From: Atopobium sp034113385 | GTDB taxonomy: Bacteria; Actinomycetota; Coriobacteriia; Coriobacteriales; Atopobiaceae | DNA length: 64,000 bases | Reading direction: 5' to 3' | NCBI RefSeq assembly: GCF_034113385.1 | Contig: NZ_JAXEXL010000009.1 | Location: 1 to 64,000, forward strand | In this document: positions 26,337 through 34,914 of the stretch, piece by piece | Layout: each line of letters starts with the position of its first letter | Position numbering within the stretch: the stretch's first letter is position 1 | Translations under genes and position numbers: made by a program | Notes under the pieces: model-generated | What the model was told of the DNA's origin: nothing | Seen by the model: only the letters and a program-made list of their open reading frames with translations | Database searches by the model: none

Positions 26337-27740
26337 TTGGATCGCACAACAATTGCTGCTTTATATGCAACGCCTCAGAACTATGATGGCGTTGAAGTGC
26401 TTTGCGCGGGCTGGATTCGTTCTGTGCGCGACATGAAGAACTTTGGATTTGTAACGCTTAATGATGGCAGTTGCTTTAAAGACCTGCAGGTTGTTATGAA
26501 CCGCGATCAGCTTGACTGCTACGATCAGATTGCCGCCCAAAACGTGGGCGCTGCACTTATCGTGACCGGTAAGCTTGAACTTACCCCCAATCGTCCTCAG
26601 CCTTTTGAGCTGCAAGCATGCACGATTAAAGTGGAGGGTGAGTCCAGTCCTGATTACCCCATGCAAAAAAAGCGCGCTTCTCGGGAGTTTTTGCGCACAC
26701 AGCAGCATCTACGTAGTCGCACCAATTTGTTTCGTGCAGTCTTTCGTGTTCGTTCTGTGGCCGCCTTTGCTATTCATGAGTTCTTTCAGACGCGTGGCTT
26801 TGTGTATGTAAACACGCCCATCATTACCGCCTCTGATGCCGAGGGTGCTGGCGAGATGTTCCGTGTAACAACGCTGGATATGAGCAACCCTCCAAAGCTT
26901 GCGGATGGCAGTATTGATTGGTCCAAGGACTTCTTTGGCAAGGCTACCAACCTTACGGTTTCTGGTCAGCTTCAGGCAGAGAACTTTGCTTTGAGCTTTG
27001 GTGATGTATACACCTTTGGCCCTACGTTCCGTGCAGAAGATTCCAACACACGCCGTCATGCTGCCGAGTTTTGGATGGTGGAGCCCGAGATGGCTTTTGC
27101 TGACCTTAACGATGATATGGCCTGTGCAGAAGAGATGCTCAAGTATGTTATTTCTTCTGTCATGGATGCATGCCCTGATGAGCTGGCTATGCTTACAAAC
27201 TTTGTTGATAAGGGCTTGCTTGAGCGCTTGAAGCATGTTGCTTCTTCTGATTTTGCGCGCGTAACCTATACAGAGGCTATTGGCATACTTCAAAAGGCCG
27301 TGGAAAATGGCCACAAATTTGAATATCCCGTGTCTTGGGGCGTTGATCTACAAACTGAGCACGAGCGTTTCTTGACGGAGGAACACTTTGGGAAGCCAAC
27401 CTTTGTAACTGATTATCCTGCAGCCATTAAAGCGTTTTACATGCGCTTAAATGATGATGGCAAGACTGTTGCTGCTGCAGACTGTTTAGTTCCAGGTATT
27501 GGAGAGATTATTGGTGGTTCTCAGCGTGAAGAGCGTTTAGACCTGCTGGAGCAGCGTATTCGTGATTTGGGCATGGATCCTGAAGAGTACCGTTACTACT
27601 GTGATTTGCGTAGGTATGGTAGCTGTCGCCACGCAGGTTTTGGTTTGGGATTTGAGCGCCTTGTTATGTATCTCACCGGTGTGGATAATATCCGCGACGT
27701 CTTGCCGCATCCTCGCACGGTAGGTAATGCAGACTTTTAA
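26337..27740 (+). CDS. asnS: Asparaginyl-tRNA synthetase
   Basis: 467 aa with a TTG start behind a strong SD TAAGGAGGT. The N-terminal OB-fold anticodon domain (VEVLCAGWIRSVRDMKNFGFVTLNDG) is followed by the class II core: motif 2 near FRAEDSNTRRHAAEFWMVEPE and motif 3 GFGLGFERLVMYLTG. It charges tRNA(Asn). The short leader (69 bp) leaves no room for a T-box. The gene is followed by its own terminator. Confidence 0.96.
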   Translation: MDRTTIAALYATPQNYDGVEVLCAGWIRSVRDMKNFGFVTLNDGSCFKDLQVVMNRDQLDCYDQIAAQNVGAALIVTGKLELTPNRPQPFELQACTIKVEGESSPDYPMQKKRASREFLRTQQHLRSRTNLFRAVFRVRSVAAFAIHEFFQTRGFVYVNTPIITASDAEGAGEMFRVTTLDMSNPPKLADGSIDWSKDFFGKATNLTVSGQLQAENFALSFGDVYTFGPTFRAEDSNTRRHAAEFWMVEPEMAFADLNDDMACAEEMLKYVISSVMDACPDELAMLTNFVDKGLLERLKHVASSDFARVTYTEAIGILQKAVENGHKFEYPVSWGVDLQTEHERFLTEEHFGKPTFVTDYPAAIKAFYMRLNDDGKTVAAADCLVPGIGEIIGGSQREERLDLLEQRIRDLGMDPEEYRYYCDLRRYGSCRHAGFGLGFERLVMYLTGVDNIRDVLPHPRTVGNADF

Positions 27741-27804
27741 GAATGCTGTGGTACAGCTGGTAGCATAGCGCCTAGCAGAGCGCCTAAAAAAATAAAAAAG
27801 TGCA

Positions 27805-27839
27805 AAAACACGGTCAGTTTTATGACTGGCCGTGTTATT
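27805..27839 (+). terminator. Intrinsic terminator of asnS
   Basis: AACACGGTCAG and CTGGCCGTGTT form an 11-bp stem (one G-U) around TTTTATGA, followed by ATTATTAT, a weak U tract. About 65 bases past the asnS stop. Confidence 0.75.
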
Positions 27840-27902
27840 ATATAACGCAGAGGGTATAACTAAATTATACTAAGTCATACCAAAACTAAAGCAGAGACGC
27901 AC

Positions 27903-28091
27903 ATGCAAGACAAAATGACACCGGTAGTAGCTAAGATTCTTCCGTCCGAGAAGGACAAGTTTTTTGCTGCTACAGAACAAATTGGCACCACACCCTCTAA
28001 TGCAATTAGGATGTTTATCTCGGCATTTAACAAAGCCGGGACATTTCCTTTTGAGATTGGCGTGTCCTCTCGTGAGGTTCTCGACAAATAG
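27903..28091 (+). CDS. Orphan RelB/DinJ-like antitoxin (ribbon-helix-helix)
   Basis: 62 aa. The pattern AKILPSEKDKFFAATEQIGTTPSNAIRMFISAF is that of RelB/DinJ antitoxins, whose N-terminus is a ribbon-helix-helix DNA-binding fold. The C-terminal toxin-binding part is short (KAGTFPFEIG). No RelE/YafQ toxin gene is next to it; the next gene is addB. It may be a decayed toxin-antitoxin locus, or a stand-alone regulator. SD GCAGAG is weak but present. Confidence 0.72.
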   Translation: MQDKMTPVVAKILPSEKDKFFAATEQIGTTPSNAIRMFISAFNKAGTFPFEIGVSSREVLDK

Positions 28092-28144
28092 TGTCCGAGT
28101 AACCCGCTACCATAGGGTTGTATACATCTTGGGACGGGACCGCT

Positions 28145-31100
28145 ATGTCTGTTAATTACATTTCTATAGAGACAAGTGCGCTGCTATCACAGCCTGTATT
28201 GGAGCATATACGTGCTTCTCTTAGGCGTTGTGGGCGTGCGGTGCTACTCGTACCGAGCTATGATAAGGTGCTTGAGGCACAGCGTGCGCTTGCTGCACAT
28301 GAAGGGTTTACGCTTGGAGTAACGGTGTGTACCGTATCTTCTTGGGTGGAAGACCAGTGGCGCTTGTATGGTTCGGGCGAGCGCATCATTGACCAAGCCT
28401 CACGCGTAATCTTGGCGCGCATTGCTTTAGATACCTATATTAACCAGCATAAAGAAAGTACCGTGCACACTGGTGAAGGCAGTTTGCGAGTGCTTGCTCA
28501 GATAGCACAAGATGGCCTTTTTGCTATTCCAAGCAAGGATGGTCAGTTGGTGGCAGAGCAGCTGCCTGTGAGTGCTCAGGCATCAATAGCATCTACCTAT
28601 AGTGCTGGTGAGCTGGACATCTTGCGCTGTCTTTCTTTATATAAGCAGCTTATGGTAGCCCATCAGTTTATTGAGTCATGCGAGGTATTTGCTCGTTTGG
28701 GACAGGTGCTGCCATGCGATGCCGCTATGCCTTCAGTGGTGTTTGCGGGTTTCTTGAACTTCTCGGCAGCGCAAGAAAAATTGATTGAAGGCTTGGGAAG
28801 TCTGTATGAAGTTACCGTTGTGTGTTGTAACAAGCAGCTGGGCACCGAGCCGTTGCAAAGCGATATTGCTATAGAGCTGTTGCATGCAGCTGGTCCTTTG
28901 GCAGAGTGGGAACTTGTTGCTTCACAAGTAGCAGCGTTGGTATCACGGGGTGTGCGCAATATTGTGGTGTGTAGCAACAAAACGTACGATGCATGGAATC
29001 AGCTTATGCCTAAGTTGATTCAGCAACAGATACAGGCACAATGTCGTGTTGCTACGCCTGTTTTTTCTACCGTTGCGGGCGTTGGATTTCTTAATTTTGC
29101 TGCTTGCGTTGCTCGTTTGATAGAGCTTGAGCAAACGTGGCCCGAGCCACTAGAAGGTCCTTGGGGAGAAGAGAAAGTCCTCGGGCCTATGGACTGGTGG
29201 GCACCAGCTCCGCTCATAGATTTCTTATTGTCTGATAGTGCAGGTACGGATGTTAAGCAAATCTGGCAGTTGGATCGTCGGTGGCGAGGCAATCGTATTC
29301 TGACGCCTACTAAGGTATTGGCAGACTTGGGGAAGACATCGTTTACTTCTGCGCGTGTGGCACAAGCAGTTCGTGATCTGCAGCGTGGCAAAATTGGTGC
29401 TGCTGCCGATAAAATCCGTTTAGCGCTTGAAGCTCAATATGCTGCAAGTCCATCCATGCATCTGCAAAATCAGATTGCCATTATGGCAACTCTTGCAGCT
29501 ACTGCCCGTCAAATTGGTACGCTATATCCACAAGAAGAGCAAGACCTTGGTTCATATCTGCAAAAGGTTGTTGCGCTTCTGAGAGTGCTTATGGAGCGCA
29601 CAAGTCTTGTTGCTTCAAGTAAAGCGCGTGCAAAGCAGGATTGTGAGCCTGATGATACGCAGCTTGATATGCAGGTTGATACACAGGCCAAGCACGTTGC
29701 CACCGGTCGTACCGAGCCAGCGTTTGATGCAGCTTGTGTGCGCATTATGTCACAGCAAGACGCGGCATTGCTGGAGCCTCGTAGCGTAGAGGCGCTTATC
29801 TACACGGGTATGACCACAGCAGAGATGAGCATTGTGGTTGATGATGGCGCCTGCATGCAGTTAGAAGACAAGCTGCAGGTGTATCGTCCTACTAAAGATT
29901 TGATGTCAGTTCGTACCCAGTTTTTACGAGCGCTTGAGGCTCCCACAAAATACCTTATGCTTGAGCGTTCGCTTACCGATGATGATGCAAAACCTACATT
30001 TCCAGCTGTTATGTTGTCTGAGTTTATGCAGTTTTATGGGTGTGATTCTGATAAACCTTCCAAGAAAAATACCGTGCCTTTTGTTATCCATTCTGCAGGT
30101 GAGGATGCAGTTACGCAAAATATTTCTGCCGCACGTACACGTGATATACCAGACCAGATATGCAACCCATCTGCCGCTGGCAAGGTGAGCGATGAGCTCA
30201 CGCCTTTGGTGGTGGCGGGTCGCAAGACAACGCTGCCCAATGAAGGACTCATGCTTTCTGCTTCGCAAATTGAGTCATATTTGGAATGTCCTTATAAGTG
30301 GTTTAGCTTACGTCGCCTTGGCTTGAGCGGTATTGATGCGGGTTTTTCTAACTTGGAAAAAGGGTCGTTTGCTCACCGCGTGCTTGAAGTAACACATCGT
30401 GCACTGTTGCGTGAGGCTGCTGGCGTAGAGCCCTTTGGTGACCTAGGTAAAGATGCTTTTGTAGACCCGCGCGAGCGCATTGCTGGCTCACGTATTACCA
30501 GTCAAACAATTGGTCGCGCGCGGGAGCTTTTGGCAAGTGAGTTTGATGCTCATTATGTGCATCAGCTTCAGCGTGCCGAGAAGTTCCGTGATCAAGCGCT
30601 TGTGCCTCATGTGGCTTCTCAAAAAGAAGAACTTCAATACTTCAAAGAAGATCTGTTAGAGTCTTTATCGTTCCAAGAAGACAAATTGCTTGGATTTGAG
30701 CCTCGTTATTTTGAGCTGCGTTTTGGTGGCAAGGATGGAGTTTTAGTAACGTATGCAGGCGCTAACTTTGTTGGAAGTATTGATCGTATTGATGTAGATG
30801 AGCAAGGTCATGCTCTTATCATTGATTACAAATACAAGGGGTCTTTGGGTAATGAGTACAAGCTGTTTAACAAAGATGATGAGTTTGAACCACAATCGCT
30901 TCCGCGCCATGTGCAATCACTCATATATGCGCAGGTAGTTCGCAAATATTTGGCTGAACACAATCTTATTTCAGCGGGCGCTGTGTACTTAGGTATTAAG
31001 CGTCCCTATGATATAGCGGGAGCCATGCCGGCTTCTATGGCTGAGCGTGTGTGGGGACAGCAATGGGCAGATCGTTTTAAAAGTATGTGTGTGGGAGAAA

Positions 31101-31255
31101 CTATTGAGGACTTTTACACCTATCTTGATACCTGTGAAGAACGTATTGCCCAGTATATTGAGCTTTTAAAGGCTGGTTACATTGAGGCTAAGCCTCTTGA
31201 TGATCGGGCCTGTCATTATTGTCCTGTTACCAACTGTGAAAAGAGGCGTGCCTAA
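28145..31255 (+). CDS. addB: AddB-like helicase/nuclease subunit with Fe-S cluster nuclease domain
   Basis: 1036 aa from the ATG behind GGGACGGGACC; an in-frame ATG at 28118 is possible but has no SD. The C-terminal PD-(D/E)XK domain shows GSIDRIDVD and IIDYKYKGS. Four cysteines frame it: C715 in LECPYKWF and C1023, C1026, C1031 in CHYCPVTNC, the AddB Fe-S arrangement. The N-terminal half is a diverged UvrD-like fold; the Walker A motif of Bacillus AddB is not recognisable. With AddA it resects double-strand breaks. It overlaps addA by one base. Confidence 0.88.
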   Translation: MSVNYISIETSALLSQPVLEHIRASLRRCGRAVLLVPSYDKVLEAQRALAAHEGFTLGVTVCTVSSWVEDQWRLYGSGERIIDQASRVILARIALDTYINQHKESTVHTGEGSLRVLAQIAQDGLFAIPSKDGQLVAEQLPVSAQASIASTYSAGELDILRCLSLYKQLMVAHQFIESCEVFARLGQVLPCDAAMPSVVFAGFLNFSAAQEKLIEGLGSLYEVTVVCCNKQLGTEPLQSDIAIELLHAAGPLAEWELVASQVAALVSRGVRNIVVCSNKTYDAWNQLMPKLIQQQIQAQCRVATPVFSTVAGVGFLNFAACVARLIELEQTWPEPLEGPWGEEKVLGPMDWWAPAPLIDFLLSDSAGTDVKQIWQLDRRWRGNRILTPTKVLADLGKTSFTSARVAQAVRDLQRGKIGAAADKIRLALEAQYAASPSMHLQNQIAIMATLAATARQIGTLYPQEEQDLGSYLQKVVALLRVLMERTSLVASSKARAKQDCEPDDTQLDMQVDTQAKHVATGRTEPAFDAACVRIMSQQDAALLEPRSVEALIYTGMTTAEMSIVVDDGACMQLEDKLQVYRPTKDLMSVRTQFLRALEAPTKYLMLERSLTDDDAKPTFPAVMLSEFMQFYGCDSDKPSKKNTVPFVIHSAGEDAVTQNISAARTRDIPDQICNPSAAGKVSDELTPLVVAGRKTTLPNEGLMLSASQIESYLECPYKWFSLRRLGLSGIDAGFSNLEKGSFAHRVLEVTHRALLREAAGVEPFGDLGKDAFVDPRERIAGSRITSQTIGRARELLASEFDAHYVHQLQRAEKFRDQALVPHVASQKEELQYFKEDLLESLSFQEDKLLGFEPRYFELRFGGKDGVLVTYAGANFVGSIDRIDVDEQGHALIIDYKYKGSLGNEYKLFNKDDEFEPQSLPRHVQSLIYAQVVRKYLAEHNLISAGAVYLGIKRPYDIAGAMPASMAERVWGQQWADRFKSMCVGETIEDFYTYLDTCEERIAQYIELLKAGYIEAKPLDDRACHYCPVTNCEKRRA

Positions 31256-34200
31256 TGGACTTTTCAACCTTTATGGAGGGGCAAAAGAAGACCATTACCA
31301 CCCTCGATACTACGTTATTTGTTGCCGCTGGTGCAGGTTCAGGCAAAACATTTACGCTTACCCAGCGCGTGGCTTGGGCACTTATGCCTGGTTCTGGCAA
31401 AGAGGGCAAGCCGTATTTAGATTCTCTCGATCAGTTGCTGGTTATTACCTTTACCCGTGCGGCAGCAGAAGAAATCAAAGAACGTGTGCGTACCACCCTC
31501 AAAAAAGAAGGGCTTACTCAGGCAGCTCTTGAGGTAGATGGTGCTTGGATTTCTACCATTCATGGTATGTGTGGCCGTATTTTGCGTGCTCATGCATTTG
31601 CTTTAGGCATTGACCCTGAGTTTAAGATGTTGGATTCAGTGGACCAAGCTCAGCTTATGAACACGGCAATTGAAGAGGTACTTAAGCTGATTGAAGGGGA
31701 TTTACAATACGCTCCTTTGTTTAAGGTACATCGTGCTCGTGCTAAAACCATGCGTAATGATGAGTCTAAACAATCAGTTGCTGGCATGATTTTTGACCTC
31801 ATGCAAACGGTAACCAATTCTCCGGTTGGTTTTGATGCGGTAACCTTTCCAGGCACACCATATGGAGCGGTAAGCTCTGCAACTGAGCTTACCAATCGGT
31901 ATGAGGAATTGTTATCCGCTGCTTATGAGGCAAAAAAGCCTGAAGAGCTTACCAACCCACTTAAAGAAGCTATACAAAAACTCAACGAGTTTGCTTGTAT
32001 GGCGCCTGGTCTTCAAACAGCTTCTGCGATGCTTGATATGGTAGCAACACTTCATCGGCCTAACGGCACTGTGTGGCGTGGTAAGGTGCTGGGCCCACTC
32101 TGCAAAGAAGTGCAATATGCCTACGATGCTGCGTTGTTTGAAGCCACCCTTGCTCATGAGCAGGAATTGAGTCCGCTTCTTATGTCACTTGCGCGTCGGG
32201 TGTGGGAACAGTATCAGTTGCTTAAACAAAAACAAAGTGCACTGGATAATGATGACCTTCTTACAATGGCAGCAGACGCGCTTCAGCAGCACCCAGAGAT
32301 TGCCGCACAGTATGCTAATCGCTTTAAATTAGTCATGGTGGATGAGTTTCAAGATACGAGTGAGCAGCAAGTGCGTATGATTAAGTTGCTTGCTGGTCCT
32401 GACGCATGCCACCTCACAACTGTGGGCGATGCTCAACAGTCCATTTATCGTTTTCGCGGTGCAGATGTAGATGTCTTTTTGCGCAGGGGAGACGAGTTGG
32501 ATGAATCGCATAAACCGCAGCTGAGTGAGAACTTCCGCAGCCACGATGACATATTACGTTTTGTTGCGACGGTGTGTGGAGCTCCAAACATGCTTCCTCA
32601 CTTCATGGACCTTATCGCCAAACGCAAGGAAGAAGATGGATACCTTGCGGCTGATGTGCCACGCATATACGCTGAGGTGACCAAGCGTGTTTATGGGGTA
32701 AGCAAACAATATGGAGTTGTGGCAGCGGCGGAGCAGGTGGCTGACCGCATTGCGTATTTTGTCAACAAGAAACAGGTTAAACCTGGCGATATTGCACTGC
32801 TCATGGGTAAGCTTACCAATGCCCAGTTGTACGTAGAGGCGTTGCGCGCTCGCGGTATTGACAGTGTGGTTACGGGAGGCTCGGGCTTCTCGTCTGCGCC
32901 TGAAGTTTTGACCGTTGCCAATTTGGTAAGTGCTTTGGCTAACCCCTATAGTTCAAATCGCTTATTTGAACTGCTTACCAGCGATATGTTTGCCTTGGAT
33001 GCAGACGATATGGTGCTTTTGGGCACCGCGCTTGATGAAGAAACTCAGGGAGCCTATAAACAGCCTATCGAGTTTGGCCTTTGGGCGGAAGAGCTTCCTT
33101 TTAAACAAAAGCCATCGGCTCGTTTGCAAGTTGCTCGTAGGGTGCTCAACCAGGCATGGGCTGAGCTGCCCTCTAAGCCTTTGTATGAAGTGGTTCGTCA
33201 CGCGCTCCATGCCTCTGGCTGGCTTGCTCGTCTGGAACATACCAGCGCGGCAAATGATGCCGTAGCTGCAAATATATTGGCATGCGTGCGGTATCTTAAG
33301 CAGTTGTGTGATACGTATTGTTTGGGTGCAAGCCAAATGAGTGCGAGGTTTGATGCGTGGCTGGCTCAGTCAAAGATTGCTCCTGCAACCTTGGTAGGAA
33401 GTGAGCTTAATGCAGTTTCTGTTATGACCATTCACGCGTCAAAAGGTCTTGAGTTTCCGCTGGTAGCGGTTGTAGATGCGCTTGATGATGCTCCATGTAA
33501 GCCCAGCGCAAGCGGTCTTTTGGCAACCTATCAAGATGACAAAATTATGTGTGGCTTGCGTCCATCTGGTGTTAGTCCTGCCCAAAATTATGAGTTGCCT
33601 GAACGCATGAGCACATCATGTTCTGCAGCAGATGTTCGCATGCTTTTGGAAGAACGTAATGCGGTGGGTGAAGCTGCCGAGAAAATCCGCCTGTTGTACG
33701 TGGCACTTACGCGCGCTAAAGAGACGGTCATACTGCATGTGCCACTCCTCTTAAGCTCCAAGAGCATAACTCCTGCATTGGGGGCTCAGGTGGGAGAGAT
33801 ACTCTTTGGAAATGTGCGCGAGCTTGCCGCTGGTGCGCATGATGTTGTCTGTGACGCAGGGGCGCGCGGCATTGCTCGCGTGGTTTGTTTGAGTGCTCAT
33901 ACAGATGAAGCGGGTAATAAGCTTATAGAAGCAGACGACCCCTCTGACTGTGGAGTTGCTCAGAAACTCCTACAGCTCAGCTCGGGCGAAGAGGGCATGG
34001 ATGTCCAGTCTGTGGCGCCTCAGGCGTTTCAATTGTATGTGCCTGCTACTGCCAAGCAGCCTCAGCAGTCTGGCATACAGCTGCGTGAGGGAGTGTATAG
34101 CTATTCTGCTATAGCAGCTCAACTCAGCAAAAACACAGAGTTGCAGGCAGGCCTTCCGCAAGATACACATGCCTATGTAAACTTTGGTTTAGCTACAGCT

Positions 34201-34836
34201 GTGGATGTGAGCCAGGGTGTTTCTGTAGTGGATGAGTTTGCAAACAGACCCGCAGGAGACGGCTCCAATTCAGCATTGCTTTTTGTTCATGACGATAATC
34301 CCGATGATACCCAACCCAAAGCTACTAACTTAGGTTCTGCGTTCCATGAGCTTGCTCAGATAATGGTGCAAACTCGTTCGTCTGTCTCGCCAGAGCAAAT
34401 TGAGCGTCTTGCTCTGAGCTGGGAGTGTAGCCGAACACAAATACAACGCTTGCAGCTTGCTTTGCAGCGTTGGGAGCACTCTGATATTCGCGCCGAAGCT
34501 TTAACATATGCGCAGGTACAGCCTGAGGTCCCATTCTTTTGTGAGCGCGTGTCTGACTTTGGACGCTATATAGAAGGCGCGCTTGATCTTTTGTGCACCA
34601 ATCCGGGCGAGAAACACGCGTTGGTGGTGGATTATAAAACTGGTGATGCCCATAAGACACCAGAGCAGCTGTATGACAGCCATGCCATGCAGGCACAAAT
34701 CTATGCAGATGTGCTCTTAAGGCAAGGTTTTGAGTCTGTTGAATGTGCTTTTGTATGTGTTGAACGTGATGATGGCACGGGGCAACCTGTGGTAGTTCGG
34801 TATACGTTTTCTGAAGCTGCAGGAAGCAAAAAATAG
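31255..34836 (+). CDS. addA: AddA-like helicase-nuclease subunit
   Basis: 1193 aa, UvrD/Rep superfamily 1A helicase. Walker A AAGAGSGKT places the lysine at K31; motif II is VMVDEFQDTS, motif III GDAQQSIYRFRGA, motif V MTIHASKGLEFPLV, motif VI RLLYVALTRAKE. The C-terminal RecB-type nuclease has LVVDYKTGD near residue 1125. It unwinds and cuts DNA ends for recombination with AddB. The start shares a base with the addB stop (TAATG). Confidence 0.93.
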   Translation: MDFSTFMEGQKKTITTLDTTLFVAAGAGSGKTFTLTQRVAWALMPGSGKEGKPYLDSLDQLLVITFTRAAAEEIKERVRTTLKKEGLTQAALEVDGAWISTIHGMCGRILRAHAFALGIDPEFKMLDSVDQAQLMNTAIEEVLKLIEGDLQYAPLFKVHRARAKTMRNDESKQSVAGMIFDLMQTVTNSPVGFDAVTFPGTPYGAVSSATELTNRYEELLSAAYEAKKPEELTNPLKEAIQKLNEFACMAPGLQTASAMLDMVATLHRPNGTVWRGKVLGPLCKEVQYAYDAALFEATLAHEQELSPLLMSLARRVWEQYQLLKQKQSALDNDDLLTMAADALQQHPEIAAQYANRFKLVMVDEFQDTSEQQVRMIKLLAGPDACHLTTVGDAQQSIYRFRGADVDVFLRRGDELDESHKPQLSENFRSHDDILRFVATVCGAPNMLPHFMDLIAKRKEEDGYLAADVPRIYAEVTKRVYGVSKQYGVVAAAEQVADRIAYFVNKKQVKPGDIALLMGKLTNAQLYVEALRARGIDSVVTGGSGFSSAPEVLTVANLVSALANPYSSNRLFELLTSDMFALDADDMVLLGTALDEETQGAYKQPIEFGLWAEELPFKQKPSARLQVARRVLNQAWAELPSKPLYEVVRHALHASGWLARLEHTSAANDAVAANILACVRYLKQLCDTYCLGASQMSARFDAWLAQSKIAPATLVGSELNAVSVMTIHASKGLEFPLVAVVDALDDAPCKPSASGLLATYQDDKIMCGLRPSGVSPAQNYELPERMSTSCSAADVRMLLEERNAVGEAAEKIRLLYVALTRAKETVILHVPLLLSSKSITPALGAQVGEILFGNVRELAAGAHDVVCDAGARGIARVVCLSAHTDEAGNKLIEADDPSDCGVAQKLLQLSSGEEGMDVQSVAPQAFQLYVPATAKQPQQSGIQLREGVYSYSAIAAQLSKNTELQAGLPQDTHAYVNFGLATAVDVSQGVSVVDEFANRPAGDGSNSALLFVHDDNPDDTQPKATNLGSAFHELAQIMVQTRSSVSPEQIERLALSWECSRTQIQRLQLALQRWEHSDIRAEALTYAQVQPEVPFFCERVSDFGRYIEGALDLLCTNPGEKHALVVDYKTGDAHKTPEQLYDSHAMQAQIYADVLLRQGFESVECAFVCVERDDGTGQPVVVRYTFSEAAGSKK

Positions 34837-34880
34837 TGCAAAGCATGATGGCTGTGTTTGGGCTATGCTTGTGCAATAAC

Positions 34881-34892
34881 AAACACCTGTTC
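34881..34892. promoter_or_regulatory. Near-match to a LexA/SOS box upstream of dnaE
   Basis: AAAC-ACCT-GTTC matches the Gram-positive/actinobacterial box GAAC-N4-GTTC at seven of eight conserved positions and, like the ruv box, is followed by TAG. It ends 22 bases before the dnaE ATG. One mismatch makes this tentative. Confidence 0.25.
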
Positions 34893-34914
34893 TAGGTTTA
34901 CGGGGGTCTTTCGG

